Assembly: GCF_932274485.2 (NCBI RefSeq)
Contig: NC_065883.2
Location: forward strand, 74,049,839-74,113,838
Source: Patella vulgata
Lineage: Eukaryota > Mollusca > Gastropoda > Patellidae
DNA: 64,000 nt
Reading direction: 5' to 3'
Position numbers and translations under genes: made by a program. Positions 36,001 to 51,000 of the stretch are shown here, piece by piece (position 1 is the stretch's first letter; every line of letters begins with the position of its first letter). The notes beneath the pieces are model-generated. The model was not told where the DNA came from, searched no databases, and was given only the letters and a program-made list of their open reading frames with translations.

Positions 36001-39000
36001 TTTATGTGATGAAGTTTGTTTGTGCCTGCAAGATCACAAGACCATTGCCAGCGGTAATAAATAAAATTATTTATACAGGATTTAAAATCCGTGTATGGCG
36101 TTAAAAATTCGAATAAGGGAAGATCTAAGGCAGACTTGGCAGCCAAATCTGCTTGATCATTCCCTTTTATATCCATGTGACTGGGGAGCCAGCAAAGGAC
36201 AATGTCCTTGCTGATGAACTCGTTTGATAGTAACAGACCATAAATGTCTGCTACTAATGGGTGTTCAAACTGTTTATTATTTATTGCTTGTAGTGAGGAC
36301 AAAGAATCAGTAAAAATTATATATTTTAAATCAGATGTTGATTGAATGAACTCCAAAGCCTGAAGAATGGCCTGGAGTTCAGCTGTAAAGATGGAAGCAG
36401 CAGGTGGAAGGCGGACAGAAATGGTCTCAGATGGTGTCACGGTAGCCGAAGCTACCCGATCACCATCTTTCGAACCATCTGTATAAATTGGAGCATAATC
36501 ACCATATTTAGACCTCAGCTCTCGAAAGAGAGACTGAAACACCGTAGAGCTAGTATCTCTCTTTTTATGTTGTGTAAGATGGAAATCAATCTTTGGGGGA
36601 GATATAGCCCACGGTGGAGTCCTAAAGAAAGGGGTATTCGCAATACTGTCAATTAAGTTGTTGGACTCAAGGTACCAAACAAGCCTTCGATTGATCAATT
36701 TCTCCATGGTTTTGCAAATACAGCTAGTTAAAGCAATTGGGCGGTAATTGGTAGGATTCGTAGGATCTTTACCCGGTTTAGGGATGGGAATTATTGTGGA
36801 TTCATGCCACGAAGGAGGGAAATTCCCATCAACCCAAATCCGGTTATAAAGATCTAATAATATTAATAGCGTTTGAAAAGGTAAATGTTTCAGAATTTGA
36901 TAGTGAATTTCATCTGGACCAGTGGCAGTGTCCCGAGCTCGTTTTAGCGAATCACGGAGTTCTGCAATAGAAAAATGATCATTATAGCATTCATCATTGC
37001 GGGACTTGAAATTAAGTCGCCTTTTCTCCTGTTGTGCTTTAATGCCTCGAAAGGCATCAGAGGAGAAATTGGATGATGAATTGAATGAAAATGTACTGGC
37101 CAGAGAATTAGCAATAAGGTGGTATTATCAACAACATTTAGATGGTTAACTGATAAAGCACTACTTTTACCTTTAATTCTACGAATCCTATCCCATACAG
37201 ATTTGGAAGTGGTACGGGAATTAATCCTTGAGACATAAGCCTGCCATGAAGATTTCTTTGCTTGGCGTATGGTTCAACGGGCCATTTGGTAGGCTGCAAT
37301 ATTCTCCATGGAAGGGTGGTTCTTTAATCGTCTCAAGATCAGATCACGCTCTTTCAGAGCTGATTTGCAATCATCATTATACCATGGTTTATTGAAACGG
37401 TTTGGTCAGTCGTGGTTTTTGGAATCGCCTGCTCAGCTACATCTTGAAGAATGAAAGTGAATAAAGCCATAGGCTCATCTGCATCTTCTAACTCCTTTGT
37501 ATCAAAAGAGAAGAGACACAAAGATTCAAACAGAGCCCAATCAGCCTTATGTAACTTCCACCTCTGCGGTCTTTCAACCGGAGAGGGTCCATTATTATTT
37601 ATTAAAATCGGGAAGTGATCACTGCCACAGAGATCATCATTAACTCTCCACGTAAAATCCTGAAATAGAACTGGAGAGCAAATGGTTAGATCGAGGGAAG
37701 AAAAAGAAGCAGTTGCTGGATGTAGATAAGTAGGCGAGTCATTATTTAGTAAGCACAAATTATTAATATTAATGAAGTCTGCTATTTGATTACCTCTGAT
37801 ATTATCGTCAGGACTACCCCAGAGTGAATGATGACCATTGAAATCTCCCGAAATGATAAACGGGGAAGGTAATTGTGCAATCAGGTCATCAAGATCCCTG
37901 GGGTTTAGATTTAAACTTGGTGGTAGATACACAGAGCATAGAGTAATAGGGATATGTAAAGTCACCCTTGCCGCCACAGCCTGCAACGAAGTGGTTAGGG
38001 GAACTTGACTCTGTGGGATATCTCCATTAAGAATAATGGACACACTACCATGTGCTCTACCATCATTATTGGCAAAATGATGATAGGCAACAAAATGTTT
38101 AATGATAGTTTATCAGAATGTTTAAGAAATGTTTCTTGTAAACAAATAGCTAATGGATTAAATTTTTGTATTAGAATTTGGACTTCATTAAAATTTGGCT
38201 TAATTCCACGACAATTCCATTGAATTATGGAATTGACCATTGTCAGGGATGTTTAACAGGACTTCTTGAATGTCGTTTGGAATTGGGGTCGCGAAACTCC
38301 AAAACAACATCCATCATATTGTCCTGATTCCCGAACCTGTTATAGGTTTGGACAGGATCATCTTCGCCTTTCCTACTACGGAAAGATGCAAGTTTTGAAC
38401 CGGCCTTCGAAGTTGAAGGTCGGTCGTGAGTGGTTTTTGGTGGATTTCCACCTTTTGAGGTTACAGAGGGTGGCTTTCCACCGTATGGGGGAGGAGTTTC
38501 TGGCACAATCTCCTCCGTTGCCCCGGGCACTGTCGACGAACTCGTCTGGGTGCCGAGAGCAATCAATAATGGTTTCTGAGGTAGTGGGGGTTTTGGAGAA
38601 GATGATCCTGTCTGCCCAGAAGCTGGCAGGGGCAACTCCGTCTGACAAGCAACGGAAATGGTTTTTGGCTTCGCTATATTTGCAAACGAAGTTGCAAATA
38701 TGGGCGATGGTGTGGCAAGCTCAACCAATTTCCGCGCTTCAGGGTGAAAAATATTTTTTTCTGTTTTTATCTGTTGCACCTGTTTCTCTTTTTTCCACAA
38801 AGGACACTCTCTTGAATAAGCAAAATGAGGTCCTTTGCAATTTGCAGTGATGTTTCAATTGACAGGTTTCAGTTTCGTGGCCATCTTGGCCACATCGTGC
38901 ACAAATTGGTTTTCCCTTGCATACATTTTTGCTGTGCCCAAAGCGTTGGCACTGAAAGCACCGCAATGGGTTCGGTATGTAAGGAGAAACTGGAATTAAG

Positions 39001-42000
39001 AGAAATCCAGCTTTTATCGTTTTGGGCAGTTCTGGTCGGTTGAATGTCAGGATGTAGGTGTTTGTTTGTATAACGTTACCGTTACGCCGTTACACCTTGC
39101 GAGGAGAGATTTTCAAGCATCTCTTCCTCATTACTACCTTCTAGATCCTGAGAACGGATAACACCTCTAGAAAAATTTAGACTGTTATGAGGTGATACTT
39201 TAATTGGGATGTTAGCTAAAGATGTCGACTTTAATAAAGATAAAGAGTGCTGTTCTTTAGCACATTCAACCAGAAGAGTACCGTTTCTCATTTTCGTAAT
39301 GCTTTTTGGTTCACCTGATAACCCGGCGAGACCTTTAGCAATTAAGAAAGGAGACTGTTTACTTAAGATGGTTTCATTGGTACTCTCAAGAACCAGAAAC
39401 CTATACCATGTTCGGGAAGTTTTATTTGATATTTCTGAAATATCACCTGTCGGTCCGCGTTTCGGCGGACGAAGTTTTTTTTGTTTGGGAAGCCATTTAT
39501 CAGCTTTTAAGATTCATCACTTACTGGTCTCCAATCACCAAGGATTGTAACATCCGTACAGGCTAAAGCGCGGATATCCAGCGCTTACGCCCAACGAGAA
39601 CAGCCAGTGATATACTCAGACAAAGTAAAGAGGAGATCTTATGCTTTATCCGATTGACCCAAGCCGCTGTTTCAGAGAAGATGCTACAGGACACAAAGGT
39701 TTAACTGCACTATAAACTAATAACACAGTAAGGGGAAAAACTATCATCTTCTCATCAACTTACACGACCAAAGCCAATTGATCAGAGTGGGCCACTCTAA
39801 CCTCCCGTCTAGGTGAACCATGGGCCAAAGTAATGTGTTGCAGAAAAAGGGCTCGCAAGCCAAATCCCCACTCAATTACCAGGATTCCACTCTCCACCGA
39901 CACGGGTCGCAACGCACGGCAAACACGTTGCCCCATTACAGGGATCCTTTTAGTCGCCTTTTACGACACGCAGGGCATACGAAGGGTATATTCTTATCAC
40001 CCCCTACACCCCAGGGGGGGGGGGGTAAATGAAACGTGTGGACCCTTGAGTGGTTAAAAGAAGTAATTGTCCAATTTATTATAAATTTACGTGAAGAATA
40101 AAATTATTTTCAATGATTTCCGATAACCTGAACTGCTAAATTTGTTTTGGTTGGCGGTGCATGTCTTGTATAATAAATGGTAGCATCTCGAGGAACTAGA
40201 CGGCTATCACATTTTCTTAATTAAGGCAGTGACTCGGTGAGTAAGACGTTGGCTCACTGACTTGGATGTCCCGTGTTCGATGCCTGTGCTGGAGACAGTT
40301 CATGAGGATTTCCAAGTTCGCCCTTGCCAGTGGTGCAAGACAAGGGTAAAGTGAACGTTAAACCTTGTATACTTTCAATATTAACAGCAATTCCCCTGAC
40401 AATTGCTACAGATTTAATTATCTCTGATGCGAATACACTTCAATCCCAGATAAGTCATTTGTTGAATTTCCGATAAGTAATAAAATCATTTATTTAATTG
40501 CTAATAGTACAGATTCATTATTGTGTGGAGCCATGGTGGGTATCTCGCTCGCTATCCCTAAATTGGCTGAGAAAGTTCATCTACAACGGAATGGGACTTC
40601 CATCCACTGTAAGCTCTGGATCAGACTGTTATCCTTTTCGTTGACTAAAGTGCACACATACATGTCAGTTGCCCATCGCTGAATAGAATTCACGCAATAC
40701 CAACGATAATTAACCCCCCTCATTTCTGTTCGCCCGCAATCAAATCCCACCCATTTAAGTCCAACTAGAAACTTTGAAGTAGGGATCGATAAATTATGTG
40801 ATAATGACAACACATAATATTAATTCAACATATTATAATGTAAATAGATGTGGTCGCGTTGTTCAAGCTGAGTATACTGATCATGAAGTTGGGTTTAAAC
40901 ACGTAGGTTTGTGTGTTTAATATTAATTATGATATTGCAGAAATAATGTATAGATGCACTAACTACCATTATTGATTCATAAATGTTATAAATATACAGC
41001 TGGAGGGCGAAGGGGTATGCCCATCAACGCAGAATGGATCATTTCGAGAGTAATATAGTAAAACCTTATTTTAATAATTTGCATGTGCGTAAGAGTCTTT
41101 AGCGATGGGAAAACATCCACGGGGTTAGGCAGACAATTGTACTCCTTGTACATGGGTGAGGTCGAAACTGACTGGAGTCTTTGGCATTAGGTGAAACTAC
41201 TCGAGGTTAGGCAGACCACCGTACTCCTTGTAAGGTACAAGTTTGGGATGGACGTGATTAAAGACATACCCCCACCACTACCCGAAACATTAAAGTCAAT
41301 ATCAAAACAAAAGGAAAATATCACATCAAAACCAGAAAATCTAAACATAGCCAATATAAAACACACTGAGAAAAACAAAGTACACTAATGTGAAATCGTT
41401 TACTTACTGCTTCATTAACAATAGCAACAAACCAGGAAACTGATCCCAGACCAAGATATGCCGTCAGCACCCATATCATCAGCATCAATGTGTTCAACAG
41501 AGTATCGCTGCTGTTGATCAGCTGATAAAGTATAAAACAAGCCAGAAAGATATTTAAACCCAATACATTCACCATCAGCTTTCTCATAGGACGATCTAGA
41601 ATGTCCACAAGATGGCAGAGCTCCAAATGCTTTCGTCGAATCATCTCCAACTTTTCCGGAAATGCTTTAGGGTTTGTTTTGATCACACATCCTATGTTTT
41701 TGGAATGAAGATAAAAGGCGTTGGTGATGCTTTTGCTACAGATCAACACGAGGGCGATACTGAAGACCCAAATGGATGAGAGGTATACGTGACACAAAAA
41801 TAGTATCAGCTTCCAGATTAAGTTATTGGGCAATGGATTGGTGTAGGAATTGATAAAGTCCGCGTTAAAAATGAAAACCATTAGGAATACTCCAACACAG
41901 TTACAAATCCAGAATCCCCAAGCAAACACTGAGCATATTATTGAAAAGCGACGCAGGTCCGTCAATAAAGATCCGAGACAGATGCACTTGTTGTCCATGA

Positions 42001-45000
42001 TGGCCTTGTTCCACAGCCTGAAATAGGCAGCAAAAGTTCCATTACGGCAGTAAAAAAGTATAAGGATAGCACTAAAGACGCCTTGAAAGGACCAGGTAGT
42101 GAAAATAACCTTGGGAACTGTAAAACCCTGTGCACCTGTCCAAAATCCGGGAATATGCCTCAGAGTACTAATCGTTAAACAGCACAGCACAGCCCAGCAA
42201 TATATCTTCTGTAATATTTTATTAAGGGTTTTCTTCTCTGCCGAGGATCCAAGATCTTGGGTGTCCTCCACGCCTATCTTATTATTAGTGGAATCATAAA
42301 ACAGGCCAAACAGTTTCAACGACACCAGAATTGGTTTCATCGATTCCTGTATTTTGTTCATTCCTGGTGGTTTAACAGGTTTGTCCATATCCATCTGTGT
42401 ATCGGCTGGGGTATCTTTGTTCTGGTAATACTGGAGACACTCTGGCTATGTTATTCTACTGCCTGGCTGACTTATCGCGTCACTGGGTATCCTCATACAA
42501 TATCGAAATGAACTAAAACATCTCAGCTTTATCTTTTTATAGTCGGTTGTTATGTTTGTCATTCGACAGCTTTGTTGCTTGCTTTTTTAATCATCAACCA
42601 GTTTAGTTATATACTTACAGATTAACAGCAAATCCCCTGACAATAGCCACAGACTTATTGTCTCTGATGCGAACCAACACACTTTCAATGGCTGATGAAT
42701 AATCAATCATTTGTTGAACTGTTAATGATACAAATTCGTTTTTGTGCTTTAATGTGTGTCATTGTAACGTGTAGTAGATTAGTGCTGGAGGATGATGAAT
42801 CTTTTTAACTGAATAATTGGATAAAATTTGCCACACGGAGGAATTGTCTTATGAAACGGTTTCTACAAAACAGATACTCTCCTTAAATCGCCAAAAGCCA
42901 TCTTAAAGTTGAATAGAATTTGTGTACGAGGAATTGATCAATTAATTGGTCTTATGAAAGGTTATGTCCGGGTAGGAGCTGACGTGCCATTAAACAATAT
43001 TTCATTCATTCATTCTTATCTCGTTAAATATAGCCCTGTTAAACTATTTCATTCTTATGAAAGTTTTTTTTAAAATAATACAAGAAACTTGCAGTAATAC
43101 TTGACTAAAATTGTCGCCATTGTACAGTCATTAAATATGGCAGCTATGGATGGTGACATTTCTCCAATTAGTTTGTAAAATCATATTCATCAAATAGATT
43201 TGGTTTTCGCAAGTTGCTTTATCATTGACTTGTTGCTTTAATAATAATAATAATAATAAATTTGTATATAGCGCTGAGTGCTCCAGCTAAAAAGCTGCTC
43301 CACGGCGCTTTATCATTGACCTTTTTTTATTATCATCTCGGTTCAGAGTGGGTCAATTTGACGGACATTTTCGGCAAATTCCCTTTACAGTATCTAGTTT
43401 ATAACTATTATAGTGAGAACTGTCAGCTCTTTATCTAATCTCCTTAATATATGTTTAAAGTAACTTTATATTGCTAAAATATCTCATTTCTCATCGCTTA
43501 AAGATACATTATGTACGATTTAGATAAAGAACTAGCCATTCTTGCTATAATAGTTCGAAAGTAGATGATGTAAATTGAATAATTGAATAGCTAAAGATAC
43601 ATTATGGGAGATAAGATAAAGAGATGGCAGTTCTCGCTATAATAGTTAAAAACTAGATAGTGTAAAGGTAATTTGCTGAAAATTTCAGTCAAATTGATCC
43701 ACTGTGAACCGAGAACTAAACGAATGAATTTTCTGCCTAGCCTCGGCCATCATTACTAAAGTCAGTACGTTAAACAGCATAGTCTCGATTATCCATTTAA
43801 TCGTTTAATCGAGAAGCAAAGTTATGCAGTAAATCGGATCACAATCCACTTAAGATGCCATCTAGAGTTGATTATGGTCTGGATAAGTTAATTAATGTCT
43901 AATTAATAATTTAGATAACATTTCGGGCCTAAAGAAAGACCTGCAATAGACAGATTTAGCTCTTGCATAATGTATGTTTAACAATTAACAATACCAACGC
44001 TAAATAACCTCCCGGCTTGGATTCTGTCGGATTTTAAAAAAGGGCCTCGCATTGCTGTTCGCCCGCAACCAAATCCCAGCCATTTAAGTCCAACTAGAAA
44101 CCTTGATATAGGAATCGATAAGTCATGTGATAATTCAACATTTTTTGGTGTAAAAAGATGTGGTCTCGTTGTTCAAGCTAAGTGTACTGGGTCCCGTTTC
44201 TCGAAATCTTAACTAAAGATAAAATCCAATTTTAGTAGATACTTCAATTTTGATTGGCTAAGCACTAAAATCAATCTAATATTAGCCAATCAAATTACTA
44301 AAATTTGAATTTATCTTAGTTAAAATTTTGTGAAACAGGCCCTTGATCATGAAGTTGGGTTTAAACACGTAGGTTTGTGTGTTTAGTATTAATTATGTAT
44401 GATATTGCAGAAATAATGTATAGATGCACTAACTAAAACCGTTACCATAATTGATTATTGATTCATAAATGTTAGAAATATACAAGCGGGGGCAGTGGCG
44501 GCGCCAGCCGTCGGTGATTGGAGGGGCAAAGCTGGGGCAAAGTCCACGGTTAAGGGGGCAAAGGCACGAGCTTTAACTAGTTTATCCGACTAGAGAACAA
44601 AATGTCAAACGAACGGACTTGCGAACCTCAACGAATTCCCCTTGTGAGCGCCAAAGTAGCGAGTCCATTGGGGACCTCGCCAAGAAAATTTTGAAAAATA
44701 GATTGTCGGAAATGCTCTACAACATGCAAGTTTATGATTGAGTGGGGATGTGGGATTTATTTACCGTAGAAGGTATTGATTACCGAAACGTATCACAAAT
44801 ACTTTTTTTTTTATTTTCTAAAATTATTGGGGGGGGGGGGGGGCAAACAGAGGGCAGACCAGATTAATGGGGGCTGGGCGGGCGGGCGTCCATTTGAGAG
44901 TAATATAGTACAACCCTATTTCATTAAATCGCTTGTGCGTTACGTCTTTAGCAGTGGGTGAAACTCCCCGAGGTTACGTAGATAATCGTACTTCTGGTGG

Positions 45001-48000
45001 GATGGAAATGTCTAGATGGCATACCATCACCCCACCACCCAGGACTTACAAAAGATCGCGAACAAAGACAACATCACAACAAAAGGAAACAAGCGGTTCC
45101 AATGCAAGATACGCCTACATTTTGCAAGAGATGGGCAGAGAACGGGCTAAAAAAATAATGTGATTGTTTACACAATCAGGAGCCAATATCTAGGAAGTTA
45201 CAGTCCGATATGCACGTATATCGATAGGAAGCGAGATCTCTTTGGGCCATAAACATACATTTCAAGTTTCATTAAAATCGGATAAAAATTGTGACTTCTA
45301 GACGGTCAAAATCCTTGGTATTACATTCTTTTACACTATTTGCGTATAAGGAGCGGTCATTTTGTCGAGAAGTCTCGGTTGGATTTCCACGAAATTCGAA
45401 CTCACCCATCTTTTCGGTGTAACGGTGATGTATTTGAATACAAATTGTGACCTCTAGAGGGTCCAAAAGTCAAAATCGCGATTTTGTCATACAATCAGAC
45501 GCCATAATCAAGGAAGTTACATACGATGTGCGCAAATATTGAAAAGACATGGGATCTTTATGATATAAACTTAAATTTAACGTTTCATCAAAATTGTGGC
45601 CTCTAGAGGGTCCACAACCTTGACATACCATACTTTTACACTATTTGCATTTGAGGAAAGGCCATTTTGCAAGGCAGTTTCGAACTCAATCATGAAATGA
45701 AATGAAATGAAATGTTGTTTAATGGCACGTCAGCTCCAACCGGGCTATATTGCGCCAAACATATGGTGATTTATGCGAGACAAGTTAAATAAATATCACA
45801 GAAAAAGTATTATATGCCTAAATAAAAACAATATCACAGTAACTAAAATTAAAAATGAAATAAACCTTTTATGCATATTAATATTTAAAATACAAAAATG
45901 AAGTGATAAATATACAATTAAAATTTATGATAAAAACATGTCTCTTTTAAAAAGTCTAGTATGTTACAATATAAACCCGGTTGGGCAAATAGATGACGTA
46001 GAGACTGGCAACGGTAATATTTCGATCTTACGTTCTTGAGATGATTGCACTCAATCAAGATGTGTTTTACTGTCAAAGGAACATGACAGTGAACACATTC
46101 GGGTTGAGGCTCTCGCTTCAAAATGAAAATATGAGTTAAAAAAGTATGACCAATGCGAGTGCGGCACAAAACAACTTCATCCCTCCTGCTGGTTCTATAG
46201 GAGCTTGGCCAATCTCCTAAAAGAGGTTTAATGTGATGAAGTTTATGTGTGCCCGCAAGATCCCAAGACCGTTGTCAGCGGCCATAAATGAAATTATTTA
46301 TAATAAATTTAAAATCTTTATATGGTGTTAAAAATTCAGATATGGGAAGATCTAAAGCAGACTTGGCAGCCGAGTCTGCTTGACCGTTCCCTTTGATATC
46401 CATATGACTGGGGAGCCAGCAAAGGACAATGTCCTTGCTGGTACTCTCTAATGATAGTAGCAGACGATAAATGTCTGCCACTAATGGGTGATCAAGCTGT
46501 TTGTTGTTTATTGCTTGTAGGGAGGACAAAGAATCAGTAAATATTATATATTTAAATATAGATGACGATTGAATGAACTCCAAGGCCTGTAGAATGGCCT
46601 GGAGTTCAGCTGTAAAGGTGGAAGGCGGGCAGAAATTGTCTCAGATGGTGTCACAGTAGCCGAAGCTACCCGATCATCATCTTTCGAACCATCTGTATAT
46701 ATTGGAGCATAATCACCATATTTAGACCTTAGCTCTTGAAAGAGAGACTGAAACACCGTCGAGCTAGTATCTCTCTTTTTATGTTGCGAAAGATCGAAAT
46801 CGATCTTTGGGGGAGATACAGCCCACGGTGGAGTCTCAAAGAGAGGGGTATTCGCGATACTGTCCAGACTGATACCAGCCTCAGACAAAAGGGGTTGAAT
46901 GCGAATACCGAAAGATGGAATGACGTTAGTCTTAACAAGATATAAATGCTCATGAAGAGGTCTAAATATGGTGTTAAATGAAATATGGTTTGGAAGTGAT
47001 GCAATTTTCGTAGCATACTGCAGGGCCAGTTTATCACGTCTGTTGTGCAGTGAGGGCTCATGCGCCTCGACGTATATACTGTCCACTGGAGATGTACGGA
47101 ATGCTCCTAAACTGATTCTAAGTCCCTGGTTGTGTATGGAATGAATGAATGAAATATGGTTGGGCTATATTGCGCCAAACATATGGTGAATCTGAGACAA
47201 ATTAAAACAATATCACATAAATGAATTTATATATGTAAATAAAAACAAATATCACAGAAAATATATTAATTAAAAATAAATATAACAGATCTTTTCCATA
47301 TATAAATATTTAAAACGATATACATGATTAGATATACATGATTAAATATATACAATTAAAATTGATTATAAAAGTTTGTCTCTTTTAAAAATGTTAGCAC
47401 TTTGTCATATAGCTCCGGTTGAGCAAATAGCTGACGTAATGACTGGCAACGGTAATATTTAGATCTAATGTTCTTGAGATGTTTGCACTCAATCAAGATG
47501 TGTTTCACTGCCAAAGGAACATGACAGTGAACACATTCCGGTTGAGGCTCTCGCTTCAAAATGAAAATATGAGTTAAAAAAGTATGACCAATGCGAGAGC
47601 GACACAAAACAACTTCATCCCTCCTGTTGGTTCTATAGGAGTTGGGCCAATCTCCTAGGAGAGGCTTAATGTGATGAAGTTTATTTGTGCCTGCAAAATC
47701 CCAAGACCGTTGCCAGCGGTCATAAATAAAATGATTTATACACGAATTAAAATCTTTATATGGTATTAAAAAGGGTGATTGGGGAAGATCTAAAGCAGCT
47801 TTGGCAGCAAAATCTGCTTGATCATTCCCCCTTATATCTACGTGACTGGGGAGCCAGCAAAAGACGACGTCTTTACTGTTGAACTCGTATGATAATAGCA
47901 GATGATAAACATCTGCTACTAATGGGTGTTCAAGCTGTTTGTTGTTAATTGCTTGAAGCGAGGACAGAGAATCAGTAAAGATGATATACTTTAAAGATGA

Positions 48001-51000
48001 AGAGGATTGTATGAACTCCAAGGCCTGAAGAATGGCCTGGAGCTCCGCTGTAAATATTGAAGCAGCAGGTGGAAGACACAAAGAAATGGTCTCAGATGGC
48101 GTCACGGTAGCCGAGGCTACCCGATCACCATCTTTAGAACCATCTGTGTAAACAGGAGCATAATCACCATACTTAGACCTTAACTCTCTAAAGAGAGATT
48201 GGAACACCGTAGAGCTAGTATCTCTCTTTTTATGTTGAGTTAGATCGAAATCGATCTTTGGGGGAGATATAGCCCACGGTGGAGTCCTAAAGACAGGGGT
48301 ATTCGCAATACTGTCAAGGCTGATACCAGCCTCAGACAAAAGGGGTTGTATGCGAATACCGAATGATGGAATAACATTAGTCTTCATCAGATACAAATGC
48401 TCATGAAGAGGTCTAAATATGGTGTTAAATGAAATGTGATTCGGAAGTGATGCTATTTTCGTAGCATACTGCAGGGCCAGTTTATCACGTCTGTTGTGCA
48501 ATGAGGGCTCATGCGCCTCGACGTATAAACTGTCCACTGGAGATGTACGAAATGCTCCTAAACTGATTCTAAGTCCCTGGTTGTGTATGGTGTCGAGCTC
48601 TTTGAGATAAGACTCGCGGGCAGACCCATACACAATACACCCATAATCGAGTTTTGATCTTATTAAAGCTCGATATAATCGGAGCAAGACCTTACGGTCT
48701 GCTCCCCAGTCAGTATTTGATAAGACTCTCAATATGTTGAGGGCTTTCAGACATTTCTTTTTTAGGCTTTTAATGTGGGGGATAAATGATAATTTCTTAT
48801 CAAATATCAGCCCCAGAAATTTGGTTTCATCCACAACTGGAAGGCGGTTGCCATCCAAATAAAGTTCTGGATCTGGATGCAAACCTCGTTTCTGACAGAA
48901 ATGCATGCAGACAGTCTTGGATTTCGAAAAACGAAATCCATTTTCGGTTGCCCATTGTTGAAGTGAATTCAAACAAAGCTGCAACTTACGTTCGATTATC
49001 CGCATGTCTGTAGAACCATAGCACATCTGAAAGTCATCAACATAAAGAGCGCCGTTTGTACCTGGTTTAAGGCACGCTGGGATAGTATTAATTTTAATTG
49101 CAAACAATGTTGGAGATAAAATACTTCCCTGTGGAACTCCCATTTCCTGAGGAAATGGGTCAGAGAATATTGATCCCAGTCGTACCTTAAATGACCTATC
49201 TTCCAAGAAATTTTTAATGAAGATAGGTAAGCGACCTCGTAGGCCGAGGTTATGGAGGTCGCGCATGATACCTTGTTTCCACGTTGTATCATATGCTTTC
49301 TCCAGATCAAAAAATATTGCAACTAAATGTTGCTTCTGGATGAAAGCATCCCTGACGAACGTTTCAAATCGAACGAGATGATCAAGAGTGCTCCTTTGGG
49401 ACCTAAATCCACATTGGAGGTCAGTAATGAGGTTGTTGGACTCTAGGTACTAAACAAGCCTTCGATTGATCAATCTCTCCATGGTTTTGCAAATACAGCT
49501 AGTTAAAGCGATCGGACGATAGTTGGTAGGATTCGTATGATCTTTACCGGGTTTAGGGATGTTAATTATTGTGGCTTCATGCCACGAAGGGGGGGATTTC
49601 CCATCAACCCAAATCCGGTTAAAAAGATCCAGTAAAATTAAGAGAGTGGAAAAAGGTAAATGTTTAAGAATTTGGTAGTGTATTTCATCTGGCCCAGTTG
49701 CAGTATCTCGAGCTCGCTTAAGCGAATCCCGAAGCTCTGCAATGGAAAAGGCATCATTATAGCATTCATCATTGCGGGACTTGAAATTAAGTCGCCTTTT
49801 CTCCTGTTGTTGTCTAATGCCTCGAAAGGCATCGGAGGAGAAATTGGATGATGAATTAAATGAAAAAGTACTGGCCAGAGAATTAGCAATATCAGGAAAT
49901 GTTGTTAAGGTGGTATTACCAACATTTAAATGATTAACTGATAATGCACTACTTTTACCTTTAATCCTACCCCATACCGACTTAGATGTGGTACGGGAAT
50001 TAATCCTTGAGACGTAACCTTGCCATGAAGATTTCTTTGCTTGACGTATGGTTCTACGAGCCTTCGCCCGGACCATCTGGTATGCCGCAATATTCTCCAT
50101 GGAGGGATGGTTCTTTAATCGCCTCAGGATGCGATCACGCTCTTTAAGAGCGGATTTGCAGTCATCGTTGTACCATGGTTTATTGAAACGTTTTGGTGTA
50201 GTCGTGGTTTTTGGAATCGCCTGCTCAGCCACATCTTGAAGAATTGAAGTGAATAAGGCCATGGGCTCATCTGCATCTTCTAACTCCTTTGTATCAAAAG
50301 AGAAGAGACACAAAGATTCGAAAAGAGCCCAATCGGCCTTATGCAACTTCCACCTCTGAGGTCTTTCGACCGGAGAGGGACCATTATTATCAATCAAGAT
50401 AGGAAAGTGGTCACTACCACACAGATCTTCATTTACCCTCCATGAAAAATCCTGAAACAGGACCGGAGAGCAAATGGTGAGATCTAGGGAAGAAAAAGAA
50501 GCTGTGGCAGGATGTAGATAAGTAGGCGAGTCATCATTTAATAAACACAAATTATTAATGTTAATGAAGTCCGCTTTTTGTTTACCTCTGTTGTTATCAT
50601 CTGGACTACCCCAGAGCGAATGATGACCATTGAAATCCCCCGTAATAATAAACGGGAGAGGAAGCTGTGCAACAAGGTCATCAAGATCTCTGGGATTAAG
50701 ATGTAAACTGGGTGGAAGATATACAGAGCAGGGTGTTAGAGGAATATGCAAAGTCACCCTAACTGCAACTGCCTGTAAAGGCGAGTTGAGGGTGACTTGA
50801 CTCTGAGGAATATCTCCATTAAGAATAATAGAAACACCCCCATGAGCCCTACCATCACCAACTGAGTGATGATGGTAACCAACAAAATGTCTAAAAGATA
50901 AAGTGTCAGAATTCTTTAAGAAAGTTTTCTGTAAACAAATAGCTAAAGGATTGTACTTTTGAATTAATAATTGAACTTCATTAAAATTTGGTTTTAAACC

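Larger units (their letters stand above)
35338..40024 (-). mobile_element. LINE copy 2, composite, inserted in spacer copy 2
   Basis: Flanked by gtaaatgaaa at 35328-35337 and 40025-40034; spacer copy 1 has the single empty site at 25988. Two LINE 3' ends lie in tandem (35340-35525 and 35526 onward). The part 35526-36650 is almost identical to copy 1, while 36655-40020 is a more diverged subfamily. This suggests a young 5'-truncated LINE inserted in an older one, or an internal recombination. About 1.1 kb of RT, including the YVDD box, is missing. Confidence 0.85.
42580..45095. repeat. Spacer copy 3 (5' flank of exon C to an empty exon slot)
   Basis: Positions 42580-43200 match 55020-56160. 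Positions 43985-45095 match the lower spacer part that elsewhere leads directly into a first exon (compare 26500-27209, 40690-41340, 53060-53770). Here the match stops at about 45100 without an exon. Inside are a LINE 3' scrap (42967-43060) and several insertions listed separately. Confidence 0.75.
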
